The notes under the pieces: generated by a model
Told to the model about the DNA's origin: nothing
Seen by the model: only the letters and a program-made list of their open reading frames with translations
Database searches by the model: none
Shown here: positions 1-7,463 of the stretch, one piece after another
Layout of the letters: each line of letters starts with the position of its first letter
Position numbering within the stretch: the first letter of the stretch is position 1
Made by a program: the position numbers and the translations under genes
Source: Flavobacteriales bacterium
Lineage (GTDB): Bacteria > Bacteroidota > Bacteroidia > Flavobacteriales > PHOS-HE28
Assembly: GCA_008016945.1 (NCBI GenBank)
Contig: SSGN01000037.1
Location: 1-15,646 of the forward strand
Length of the DNA: 15,646 nt
Direction: 5' to 3'

Positions 1-178
1 CAAGGTGCCCGCCCACCGCGTGGTGAACCGCATCGGCCTGCTCACCGGAAAGCACCACTTCGGCTCGCCCACCGCCATGGAGGATCTGCTGAAGAAGGAA
101 GGCGTGAAGGTGAAGAAGGATCAGGTGGTGGAGTTCCAGAAGAAGTTCTGGGATCCGGCGGTAGAACTGGGGTGGTGA
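1..178 (+). CDS. MGMT-family alkyltransferase-like protein, 3' end only
   Basis: The gene is cut by the window start. The frame from base 2 to the TGA at 176-178 gives 58 C-terminal residues. They contain the signature of the O6-alkylguanine-DNA alkyltransferase C-terminal domain: PAHRVVNR followed by GLLTGKHHF. In true alkyltransferases the active site is PCHRV. Here the cysteine position is alanine, as in alkyltransferase-like (ATL) proteins, which bind O6-alkylguanine without repairing it and, in studied cases, hand the lesion to nucleotide excision repair. The function is inferred from family knowledge because the N-terminal half is not visible. The last 178 bases recur at 844-1021, with the first 158 bases identical. 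The stop codon is followed almost at once by a toxin-antitoxin pair. Confidence 0.8.
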   Translation, partial: KVPAHRVVNRIGLLTGKHHFGSPTAMEDLLKKEGVKVKKDQVVEFQKKFWDPAVELGW

Positions 179-198
179 GATGCTTATCTTTCGGAGCC

Positions 199-435
199 AT
201 GTCCACTGCCGAACTACGTCGAAAGCTCATCGAGCGCATCAACCGATCGCGCCGCCCTGAATTGTTGAAGGAGGTCTACCGTCTCATGGGCACCGATACC
301 GACGACTTGGAGGTGTTCAAGGTGACACCCGAGCAAAGGCGATCCATCGCCAAGGGGCTGAAGGCCGCCAAGGAGGGCAAAGTGATCCCGGCCAAGGATG
401 CTGACCGCGAGATCGACGCATGGTTCTCCGAGTAA
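199..435 (+). CDS. putative RelB/ParD-type antitoxin
   Basis: A 78-residue, charged, mostly helical protein starting MSTAELRRKL. Its last 16 bases overlap the start of a RelE/ParE-type toxin at 420, which is the usual antitoxin-first, translationally coupled order. The C-terminal half (VTPEQRRSIAKGL, then a Lys/Glu-rich tail ending IDAWFSE) resembles the toxin-wrapping tails of small type II antitoxins. I see no clear ribbon-helix-helix or helix-turn-helix signature, so the family assignment rests mostly on context. I chose the ATG at 199 over the in-frame GTG at 172 because 172 lies inside the upstream gene's last codons. The purine stretch GGAG at 193-196 is too close to the ATG to act as a Shine-Dalgarno site. 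A weak promoter-like TATCTTTC lies at 185-192. Confidence 0.72.
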   Translation: MSTAELRRKLIERINRSRRPELLKEVYRLMGTDTDDLEVFKVTPEQRRSIAKGLKAAKEGKVIPAKDADREIDAWFSE

Positions 436-716
436 CGTGGTCCGAGCCAGCGCAAGCCCAGCGTCGGGCCATTCTTGCCTATTGGCGTAAACGGAACGGA
501 ACGGTAACGTACAGTAAGAAGTTGGATGCCCGTTTCAGGGCGGTGCTGCGGATGATCGCTCAGAACCCATTGTTGGGCAGGCCCAGCACGTACGAGGGCG
601 TGCGTGTGAAGACGATCGGCGACTACCTGCTTTTCTATCGCGTTCAAGAGGGCACGATCCTCGTAGCATCGCTCTGGGACAATAGGCAGGATAGAGCGCG
701 TCTGCGGATCGGGTGA
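420..716 (+). CDS. type II toxin, RelE/ParE family
   Basis: A 98-residue basic protein with the plasmid-stabilisation (RelE/ParE) fold pattern. An N-terminal strand VTWSEPAQ leads into a helix with AILAYW at residues 18-22. A second helix holds FRAVLRMIAQNPLLGRP, and the C-terminal beta-sheet has YLLFYRV (69-75) and LWDNRQDRARL. The FYR...DNRQDP-like ending is characteristic of chromosomal Bacteroidota members. Whether it cleaves ribosome-bound mRNA (RelE-like) or poisons gyrase (ParE-like) cannot be read from the sequence. It overlaps the antitoxin by 16 bases and appears intact. About 105 bases after its stop codon the second copy of the MGMT tail begins, so the whole module is bracketed by copies of the same gene end. 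Confidence 0.85.
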   Translation: MVLRVTWSEPAQAQRRAILAYWRKRNGTVTYSKKLDARFRAVLRMIAQNPLLGRPSTYEGVRVKTIGDYLLFYRVQEGTILVASLWDNRQDRARLRIG

Positions 717-820
717 ACGCTCTGCTTCGTTCGGTTTGTCCGGAAAGTCACCGACCTCGCCTACACACTAACACGCTAAACAAGAGTGCGGGCAGCCGTG
801 CCATGCCCACCTTTTCACCG

Positions 821-1021
821 GTGGGGTGGCGATCAACTTGCCGCAAGGTGCCCGCCCACCGCGTGGTGAACCGCATCGGCCTGCTCACCGGAAAGCACCA
901 CTTCGGCTCGCCCACCGCCATGGAGGATCTGCTGAAGAAGGAAGGCGTGAAGGTGAAGAAGGATCAGGTGGTGGAGTTCCAGAAGAAGTTCTGGGATCCG
1001 GTGGTGGAGTTGGGGTGGTGA
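821..1021 (+). pseudogene. second copy of the MGMT-family gene 3' end (truncated duplicate)
   Basis: Bases 844-1001 are identical to bases 1-158. The remaining 20 coding bases to the TGA (1019-1021) differ at four positions, three silent and one changing Ala to Val. Upstream of 844 the in-frame VGWRSTCRKV (from 821) still looks like the segment before PAHRV in this family, and GSRAM near 805 may be a further remnant, but the N-terminal domain is absent. The frame is open back to a GTG at 713 that overlaps the toxin stop codon, so a 102-residue hybrid could be translated. I see no reason to think it works. It lies between the RelE/ParE-type module and the HepT/MntA module. Confidence 0.75.
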
Positions 1022-1110
1022 GAGCGAACGTCAACCAGGCAGTCCGTCCCGGATTGAGCGGAGTTCCCCCAAGGTCACGGGCAATACCCGCTCAATGGTC
1101 AGCCATACGG
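995..1110. repeat. direct repeat A, left copy (MGMT tail plus hepT tail)
   Basis: This segment matches 1702-1800. The first 87 bases (995-1081 against 1702-1788) differ at 6 positions. Bases 1082-1098 are then missing from the right copy, and the last 12 bases match again. It spans the last nine codons of the MGMT tail, a 9-bp gap and the last 26 or so codons of hepT on the other strand. The two copies therefore bracket the HepT/MntA module, with a copy-to-copy offset of 707 bases. Confidence 0.9.
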
Positions 1111-1381
1111 CCACCTTGTCGATGCCGAGGTAATCATGCACCAGCTTGTCGCGCATACCGGCCACCTTTTTCCATGGAACGGCGGGATTGCCCTCACGTA
1201 GCTCTTGCGAAAGCCGCTTCACCGCCTCGCCCATTACCATGAAGTTGCGTATCGCGCCGTCCTGCACCAGCCGGTTGTCCAAAAAGCTGTTCAGGTCCAT
1301 GCCTTGGGTGTAGCCCAGCACCACTTCCATCGCCTCGATGATATGGTCGAGCAGGATGCGATCGTCGTGCGCGGTACTCAT
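1031..1381 (-). CDS. hepT: HepT-like HEPN ribonuclease toxin (DUF86)
   Basis: A 116-residue all-helical protein with the HEPN RNase motif Rx4HxY visible as RDKLVHDY (Arg77, His82, Tyr84). In studied MntA/HepT systems HepT is a tRNA- or mRNA-targeting RNase, and its partner MntA silences it by adding AMP to the motif tyrosine. That tyrosine is present here, so the chemistry could be intact. The start codon overlaps the mntA stop by 4 bases (ATGA), giving the canonical mntA-hepT order. The gene runs towards the MGMT-tail copy, with 9 bases between the two stop codons. Its last 26 or so codons lie in direct repeat A and recur, damaged, at 1738-1800. The frame itself looks complete. Confidence 0.88.
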   Translation of the reverse strand: MSTAHDDRILLDHIIEAMEVVLGYTQGMDLNSFLDNRLVQDGAIRNFMVMGEAVKRLSQELREGNPAVPWKKVAGMRDKLVHDYLGIDKVAVWLTIERVLPVTLGELRSIRDGLPG

Positions 1382-1668
1382 GCGGCCACGTCTATCCGGA
1401 CAAGGTCCTTCAACACGAACGGCCGCAGCTTGCTGTCCACGGAGCGGTCGGTCACGAGGTCCACTTGCAACCCCAGCCGTTCGGAGAGTTCCTGCTCAAT
1501 GCCCACGAGATCCAACAAGTCGACCTCTACTCCGAGGTCCACCAACAGATCCAGGTCACTATCTGGCCGGTTGTCCCCACGCGCACGGGAGCCGAAGACC
1601 GCGATCAGTTTCGGTGCATAAGGCGCAAGTACTTCGTGTACAAGGTGCTGTTGTTGGGCGGTGAGCAT
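1378..1668 (-). CDS. mntA: MntA-like minimal nucleotidyltransferase antitoxin
   Basis: A 96-residue nucleotidyltransferase-fold protein. It carries the complete GSx10DxD motif: Gly26-Ser27 in FGSRARGD, then Asp38 and Asp40 in SDLDLLVD. A third acidic residue, Asp70, lies in LQVDLVTD. These are the metal- and ATP-binding residues expected of an active AMP-transferring MntA. The gene is first in a two-gene minus-strand operon with hepT and overlaps it by 4 bases. The ATG at 1668 is preceded by only four bases after a TACCTTTG promoter box (1680 to 1673), so the message may be leaderless or nearly so. No Shine-Dalgarno sequence is seen. Confidence 0.88.
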   Translation of the reverse strand: MLTAQQQHLVHEVLAPYAPKLIAVFGSRARGDNRPDSDLDLLVDLGVEVDLLDLVGIEQELSERLGLQVDLVTDRSVDSKLRPFVLKDLVRIDVAA

Positions 1669-1672
1669 GGAT

Positions 1673-1680
1673 CAAAGGTA
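1673..1680 (-). promoter_or_regulatory. -7 promoter box of mntA-hepT
   Basis: TACCTTTG read on the minus strand matches the Bacteroidota TAnnTTTG consensus. It ends four bases before the mntA ATG. No convincing -33 TTG element is seen upstream. Confidence 0.6.
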
Positions 1681-1701
1681 CATGGCCGAAGAAGGAGGGG
1701 C

Positions 1702-1800
1702 GATCCGGCGGTGGAGCTGGGGTGGTGAGAGCGAACGTCAACCAGGCAGCCCGTCCCGGATGGAGCGGAGTACCCCCATGGTCACGGGTCAGCCATACGG
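1702..1800. repeat. direct repeat A, right copy (third, degraded MGMT/hepT tail)
   Basis: This is the right-hand partner of 995-1110. It retains the last MGMT codons with the TGA at 1726-1728, the same 9-bp gap, and a hepT tail that has lost 17 bases. Just upstream, 1681-1700 (catgg, then gaagaagga) may be a further remnant of MGMT coding sequence with internal deletions, but that is weaker. It ends four bases before the promoter box of the mrp gene. Confidence 0.88.
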
Positions 1801-1803
1801 GCG

Positions 1804-1811
1804 TAATTTCG
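1804..1811 (+). promoter_or_regulatory. -7 promoter box of the mrp operon
   Basis: TAATTTCG fits the TAnnTTCG variant of the Bacteroidota -7 element and lies 10 bases before the mrp ATG, giving a very short leader. It sits immediately after the degraded repeat. Confidence 0.55.
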
Positions 1812-1821
1812 CATCCTCATC

Positions 1822-2898
1822 ATGCCCATCACCGAAGCCGCCATCCAAGCCGCCCTTGCGCGCATCATCGAGCCCGACCTCAAAAAGGACATCGTGGAAC
1901 TGGACCTCGTGCGCGAGGTGACCGTTGATGAGAACACCATCCACGTGCATGTGGAGGTGAGCAATCCCGCCATGCACAGCCGCAAGCGCATGGAAGAGGC
2001 CGTGACCTTCCAACTGAAACAGGCGCTGGGGCAGGACGTGCAGGTGGTGGTGCAGGTGACCCCATTGAGCGGCGAGCGCGGCCAGTTGCGCAAGGTGCTG
2101 CCGCAGGTGAAGCACATCGTGGCCGTGGCCAGCGGCAAGGGCGGCGTGGGCAAGAGCACCATCACCGCCAACCTCGCGGCGGGGCTGGCGGCGCAAGGCC
2201 TCAAGGTGGGCCTCGTGGATGCCGACGTGCATGGCCCCAGCATGCCCATGATGTTCGATGTCATGCATGAGCGCCCGACCACCGTGGAGAAGGACGGCAA
2301 GCGTTGGATCGTACCCGTGGAAAGCCACGGCGTGAAGCTCCTGAGCATCGGCTTCTTCGCCGACCCCGCACAGGCCATCGCGTGGCGCGGGCCCATGGCG
2401 AGCAAGGCCCTGGAACAACTCTTCAAGGAGGCCGACTGGGGCGAACTGGATGTGATGCTCGTGGACCTGCCACCGGGCACCAGCGATATCCACCTGAGCC
2501 TCGTGCAAGTGGTGCCGCTCACCGGCGCCGTGGTGGTGAGCACGCCGCAGCCCGTGGCCCTCGCCGATGCCCGCAAAGGCGTGGGTTTCTTCCAGCTGCC
2601 CAGCGTGAACGTCCCCGTGCTCGGCATCGTGGAGAACATGGCCTGGTTCACGCCCGCCGAGCTGCCGGAGAACAAGTATTTCATCTTCGGGAAGGGTGGC
2701 GCGCGCGCTTTGGCCGGAGAACTCAACGTCCCCTTCCTCGGTGAGGTTCCGCTCGTGCAGAGCATCCGCGAGAGCGGCGACGTGGGCCGCCCCGCCGTGC
2801 TGCAACGCAACACCCCGGCATCGGCCGCTTTCAACGACCTTTGCACGGCTTTCAGCCAACGCCTGGCCACCCTGGAGGCCACGCCCATCAGCGCTTGA
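1822..2898 (+). CDS. mrp: Mrp/NBP35-family Fe-S cluster carrier ATPase
   Basis: A 358-residue protein. Residues 1-80 form a MIP18/DUF59-type domain (MPITEAAIQAALARIIEPDL). A deviant Walker A GKGGVGKST follows at 105-113, then switch motifs of the MinD/Mrp P-loop class (VDADVHGPSMP; VDLPPGTSD). The family carries or loads Fe-S clusters onto apoproteins in the cytosol. The CPxC cluster-bridging pair of many homologues is replaced by WFTPAELPENKYF, as is usual in Bacteroidota. The full length is normal for the family. The start follows a TAATTTCG promoter box by 10 bases. A NifU-type scaffold starts 2 bases after its stop codon, and the Fe-S enzyme KorAB follows, so it probably serves cluster assembly for that enzyme among others. 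Confidence 0.93.
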   Translation: MPITEAAIQAALARIIEPDLKKDIVELDLVREVTVDENTIHVHVEVSNPAMHSRKRMEEAVTFQLKQALGQDVQVVVQVTPLSGERGQLRKVLPQVKHIVAVASGKGGVGKSTITANLAAGLAAQGLKVGLVDADVHGPSMPMMFDVMHERPTTVEKDGKRWIVPVESHGVKLLSIGFFADPAQAIAWRGPMASKALEQLFKEADWGELDVMLVDLPPGTSDIHLSLVQVVPLTGAVVVSTPQPVALADARKGVGFFQLPSVNVPVLGIVENMAWFTPAELPENKYFIFGKGGARALAGELNVPFLGEVPLVQSIRESGDVGRPAVLQRNTPASAAFNDLCTAFSQRLATLEATPISA

Positions 2899-2900
2899 CC

Positions 2901-3170
2901 ATGAGCACGATCGATCTGGACCGTATCGCCGAGCGCGTGAATGCCGCCTTGGCCGACCTGCGCCCCTTTCTCGAGGCCGACGGTGGCGACATCACCTTGG
3001 AGGAGGTGACGCCCGAGGCCGTGGTACGCGTGCGCCTGCACGGGGCCTGCACCAACTGCGCCATGAGCGGCATGACCATGAAGGCCGGTGTGGAGGAGGC
3101 CATCAAACGCGTGGCGCCCGAGGTGAAGGCCGTGGAAGCCGTGAACGTGAAGGCCGGGGTGGTGGCGTGA
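2901..3170 (+). CDS. NifU C-terminal-domain Fe-S scaffold protein
   Basis: An 89-residue protein made almost wholly of a NifU C-terminal (Nfu) domain. It contains FLEADGGDITL and the cluster-binding pair in CTNC (Cys50 and Cys53), followed by AMSGMTMKAGVEEAI. Such proteins hold a [4Fe-4S] cluster between two protomers and pass it to target enzymes. The ATG at 2901 lies 2 bases after the mrp stop codon, so the two genes are co-transcribed and likely translationally coupled. In-frame starts further upstream would overlap mrp and add residues unlike the family. KorAB follows from its own promoter. Confidence 0.93.
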   Translation: MSTIDLDRIAERVNAALADLRPFLEADGGDITLEEVTPEAVVRVRLHGACTNCAMSGMTMKAGVEEAIKRVAPEVKAVEAVNVKAGVVA

Positions 3171-3203
3171 CAAGGGTCACCCTCCCATAGCCCCTTTGCC
3201 CCG

Positions 3204-3211
3204 TACCTTCG
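3204..3211 (+). promoter_or_regulatory. -7 promoter box of korA
   Basis: TACCTTCG matches TAnnTTCG and lies 14 bases before the ATG at 3226. It supports that ATG over the in-frame TTG at 3196, which lies upstream of the box. Confidence 0.55.
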
Positions 3212-3225
3212 CGCAGCGATTCCCC

Positions 3226-5100
<1,875 letters not shown>

Positions 5101-5122
5101 TGAATGCAGGTCTGGCAGAAAT

Positions 5123-5142
5123 GAAGAGAAGAGGTGAAGAAG
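5123..5142 (+). repeat. inverted repeat, left arm, between korA and korB
   Basis: A 20-base purine-rich arm, GAAGAGAAGAGGTGAAGAAG, that is the exact reverse complement of 5219-5238. The spacing is 76 bases, so the korA-korB transcript could form a long 20-bp stem here. Confidence 0.85.
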
Positions 5143-5218
5143 TGATGAAGAGAGGAGGACCGACAAGGGTCTTCCCGAACAGTGCTGTCTTCTGCGTATG
5201 CACCGCTTACCTATTTGT

Positions 5219-5266
5219 CTTCTTCACCTCTTCTCTTCTTCACCTTTTCTCTTCTTCACCTCTTCA
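5219..5266 (+). repeat. three tandem 16-bp pyrimidine-rich units
   Basis: Units at 5219-5234, 5235-5250 and 5251-5266 all begin CTTCTTCACCT and differ at only one or two positions. The first unit plus the start of the second is the right arm of the 20-bp inverted repeat with 5123-5142. The block ends 27 bases before the korB start. Confidence 0.85.
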
Positions 5267-5293
5267 CCTCCATACCGTTCCACACATAGCATC

Positions 5294-6325
5294 ATGAGCA
5301 CCACTAACGGCATCCCAGCTGCACCGCAGAAGGTCGATTTCTCCTCCGATCAGGAGGTGCGCTGGTGCCCCGGCTGCGGCGATTACAGCATCCTCAAACA
5401 GGTGCAAACGCTGTTGGAGCAGAGCGGCAGGAAGAAGGAGGAGGTGGTGTTCATCAGCGGCATCGGGTGCAGCTCGCGGTTCCCGTACTACCTCGACACG
5501 TACGGCCTGCATGGCATCCACGGTCGCGCACCCGCGATCGCGAGCGGCCTGCGCAGTGTACGCCCCGAGCTGAGCGTGTGGATGATCACCGGTGATGGCG
5601 ATGCGCTCAGCATCGGTGGCAACCACATCATCCACCTGCTGCGCCGCAACGTGGACGTGAACGTGCTGCTCTTCAACAACGAGATCTACGGGCTTACGAA
5701 AGGGCAGTACTCGCCCACAAGCCCCGAAGGTGCGGTCACGCGCAGCACGCCCATGGGCAGTACGGACCATCCCTTCAATCCGCTGGCGCTGGTGAAAGGC
5801 GCGGACGGTACGTTCATCGCCCGCAGCATGGACCGCGATCCCAAGCACATGCGCGAGGTGCTGGCCCGTGCCGATGCGCACCGGGGCACGTCGCTGGTGG
5901 AGATCTACCAGAACTGCAACGTGTTCAACGATGGCGCGTTCGAGGTCTTCACCGAGAAGGCGAGCAAGGCGGCGAACACGCTTTTCGTGGAGCATGGCAA
6001 GCCGCTCGTGTTCGCCGGTGGTACCAAGGGCATCTGCATCAAGGACATGAAACCGCGTGTGATCGACATCGGCCCAGACTTCTCGCCGAACGATTGCTGG
6101 ATCCACGACGAGCGCGACAATTTCAAGGCGTCGATCCTGGTGCGGCTGTTCGAGGACCCCACCCACGAGCATGCGTTCCCGCGTCCCTTCGGTGTGTTCT
6201 ACGTGGCCGACCGCCCCACGCACGAGGAGAAGCTGCAAGCACAGGTGAAGCGCGCGAAGGCGGTGAAGGGCGTGGGCGACCTGGATGTGCTGCTGAAGGG
6301 CGAGCATACCTGGGTGATCGGCTGA
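5294..6325 (+). CDS. korB: 2-oxoacid:ferredoxin oxidoreductase, beta subunit (KorB)
   Basis: A 343-residue thiamine-diphosphate subunit. Cluster cysteines are visible in WCPGCGD (Cys25, Cys28) and GIGCSSR (Cys59), with Cys208 in QNCNVFND as the likely fourth [4Fe-4S] ligand. The ThDP/Mg site reads TGDGDALSIGGNH (99-111) and FNNEIYGLTKGQ (127-138). It pairs with KorA to form the cytoplasmic enzyme. I chose the ATG at 5294 (MSTTNG) because residues encoded upstream come from the repeat block. The stop codon lies exactly in the loop of a perfect 9-bp hairpin (6314-6334). Length and motifs are normal. Confidence 0.95.
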   Translation: MSTTNGIPAAPQKVDFSSDQEVRWCPGCGDYSILKQVQTLLEQSGRKKEEVVFISGIGCSSRFPYYLDTYGLHGIHGRAPAIASGLRSVRPELSVWMITGDGDALSIGGNHIIHLLRRNVDVNVLLFNNEIYGLTKGQYSPTSPEGAVTRSTPMGSTDHPFNPLALVKGADGTFIARSMDRDPKHMREVLARADAHRGTSLVEIYQNCNVFNDGAFEVFTEKASKAANTLFVEHGKPLVFAGGTKGICIKDMKPRVIDIGPDFSPNDCWIHDERDNFKASILVRLFEDPTHEHAFPRPFGVFYVADRPTHEEKLQAQVKRAKAVKGVGDLDVLLKGEHTWVIG

Positions 6326-6334
6326 GCCGATCAC
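6314..6334 (+). terminator. hairpin with the korB stop codon as its loop
   Basis: GTGATCGGC (6314-6322) pairs perfectly with GCCGATCAC (6326-6334), leaving the TGA stop codon as a three-base loop. No T-run follows, so it is not a textbook intrinsic terminator. It may stabilise the transcript end or slow ribosome release. The function is inferred. Confidence 0.4.
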
Positions 6335-6348
6335 GATCTGTGTCCGCG

Positions 6349-7347
6349 ATGATCCATCGGCTCTCCTTGAGATCGGCGCATATCACCCTGGGTGTGTGGT
6401 TGGCGACGATCGGTGCCACGTCCAACGCCCAATCTTTCGACCTGGAGCAGTTCGATCAGCTCTTTCGTCCACGCCTTCGGGTGGATGCGCGATGGACCCC
6501 CGGAACGCCTTTCAGCAACGCCCCGGGCAGCTTCGAGGACCGGTCGGGCACGGCGGGATTCACCGTACCGATCCACAAGAAGTGGACGGCCGCATTGGAA
6601 CTCGACCTCACCAGCGATAGTTGGAAGGACCTGTTGAAGAACAGCATACGGATCCGCGCTTCGCAGGTGATGCTGAGCGGGCGTTACCAGTATAGGGACC
6701 TGCGTTGGGGTGGCGATCCGCGACAGTTCCACGGTGCTTCCCTGGGAGCGCTGGGCATCAGCCTCACGAAGAAGTACCGGGTCCTCTTCTGGAGTGCGAA
6801 CGTGAACGTGAGCGAGGAGAGCACCACGATGGATCGGGCCAGGCCACGCTTCAACGGGGTGGTCGGGAAGATGAAGGTCATGGGCTTGCGGCGACAGTTG
6901 TTCTACGGGCTCACGGCCACGTTGAGCGATGGTCTCAACCTGCCGGTTCCTTTCGTGGGTGGGGTAGAACCCATCGGGAAGCGCTGGACCTTTCAATACC
7001 TCCTGCCCTTGCAGGTGGGGGTCGGTTACAAGCCCGGCAAGCGGACGCGTCTGTTAGCCGGTATCGGCGTTGATGGATTCCGCAGCGGTTCGGCCAGCGG
7101 AGAGGACCGCGTGAACATCAACTACACGGCATTGCGCGGCTTCGTCCACGTGCGCCACAAGCTCTCGAACACACTACAATTACGTGCCGAGGTGGCGGGC
7201 CTGCCCGTGCATGCGATCCGATCACCCGACCAGACGGGGGAACAACAACGCCTTCCGATCGAACCGGGATCCAGTGTGATGGTAGGCATCAATGTCCTCT
7301 TCGGACAAAGCATGCTGGAACGCCTGCTCGGTGAGGTGCTCCGATGA
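6349..7347 (+). CDS. secreted outer-membrane beta-barrel-like protein, function unknown
   Basis: A 332-residue protein. The N-terminal signal peptide runs from MIHRLSLRSAH through a hydrophobic stretch to a likely signal peptidase I site at SNA|QS (about residue 27). The body has alternating beta-strand segments typical of outer-membrane barrels (MLSGRYQYRDLRW, RVLFWSANVNVSEE, LFYGLTATLSDGL, FQYLLPLQVGVGYKPG, RLLAGIGVDGFR). It resembles the DUF6268-type group of Bacteroidota outer-membrane proteins, with low certainty. I chose the ATG at 6349, 23 bases after korB, because it starts the signal peptide. No promoter box is visible, so it may be read through from korB. It converges on nadE. Confidence 0.7.
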   Translation: MIHRLSLRSAHITLGVWLATIGATSNAQSFDLEQFDQLFRPRLRVDARWTPGTPFSNAPGSFEDRSGTAGFTVPIHKKWTAALELDLTSDSWKDLLKNSIRIRASQVMLSGRYQYRDLRWGGDPRQFHGASLGALGISLTKKYRVLFWSANVNVSEESTTMDRARPRFNGVVGKMKVMGLRRQLFYGLTATLSDGLNLPVPFVGGVEPIGKRWTFQYLLPLQVGVGYKPGKRTRLLAGIGVDGFRSGSASGEDRVNINYTALRGFVHVRHKLSNTLQLRAEVAGLPVHAIRSPDQTGEQQRLPIEPGSSVMVGINVLFGQSMLERLLGEVLR

Positions 7348-7410
7348 TCCCTCCGGCACGCCGCGGTCGGGTTTTCTTCGCCTTGAATGCGCCTATGGAA
7401 TGACGATGAT

Positions 7411-7443
7411 CGCAGGGTGATCCCCTGAAGGGGAAGGCCTGCG
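7411..7443. terminator. possible bidirectional dyad between convergent genes
   Basis: A nested dyad: outer CGCAGG (7411-7416) with CCTGCG (7438-7443), inner CCCCT (7422-7426) with AGGGG (7429-7433). It lies between the stop codons of the convergent barrel gene and nadE. It lacks T-runs on either side. Confidence 0.35.
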
Positions 7444-7463
7444 TTCCGCTCGATGCGCGATGC

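Noticed and set aside
844..1800. CRISPR-like or integron-like array
   Set aside because: There are only two or three unequal copies, without regular spacers, attC-type folded sites or a visible integrase.
1782..3173. 463- and 356-codon minus-strand frames opposite mrp
   Set aside because: Shadows of mrp and the NifU-type gene; composition is unlike a real protein and there is no start signal.
5198..5293. Longer korB start giving a Phe/Ser-rich leader
   Set aside because: The extra residues are encoded by the pyrimidine tandem repeat. The apparent hydrophobic segment is a by-product of CTTCTT codons.
5264..6334. 356-codon minus-strand frame opposite korB
   Set aside because: korB carries all cluster and ThDP motifs; the antisense frame shows none.
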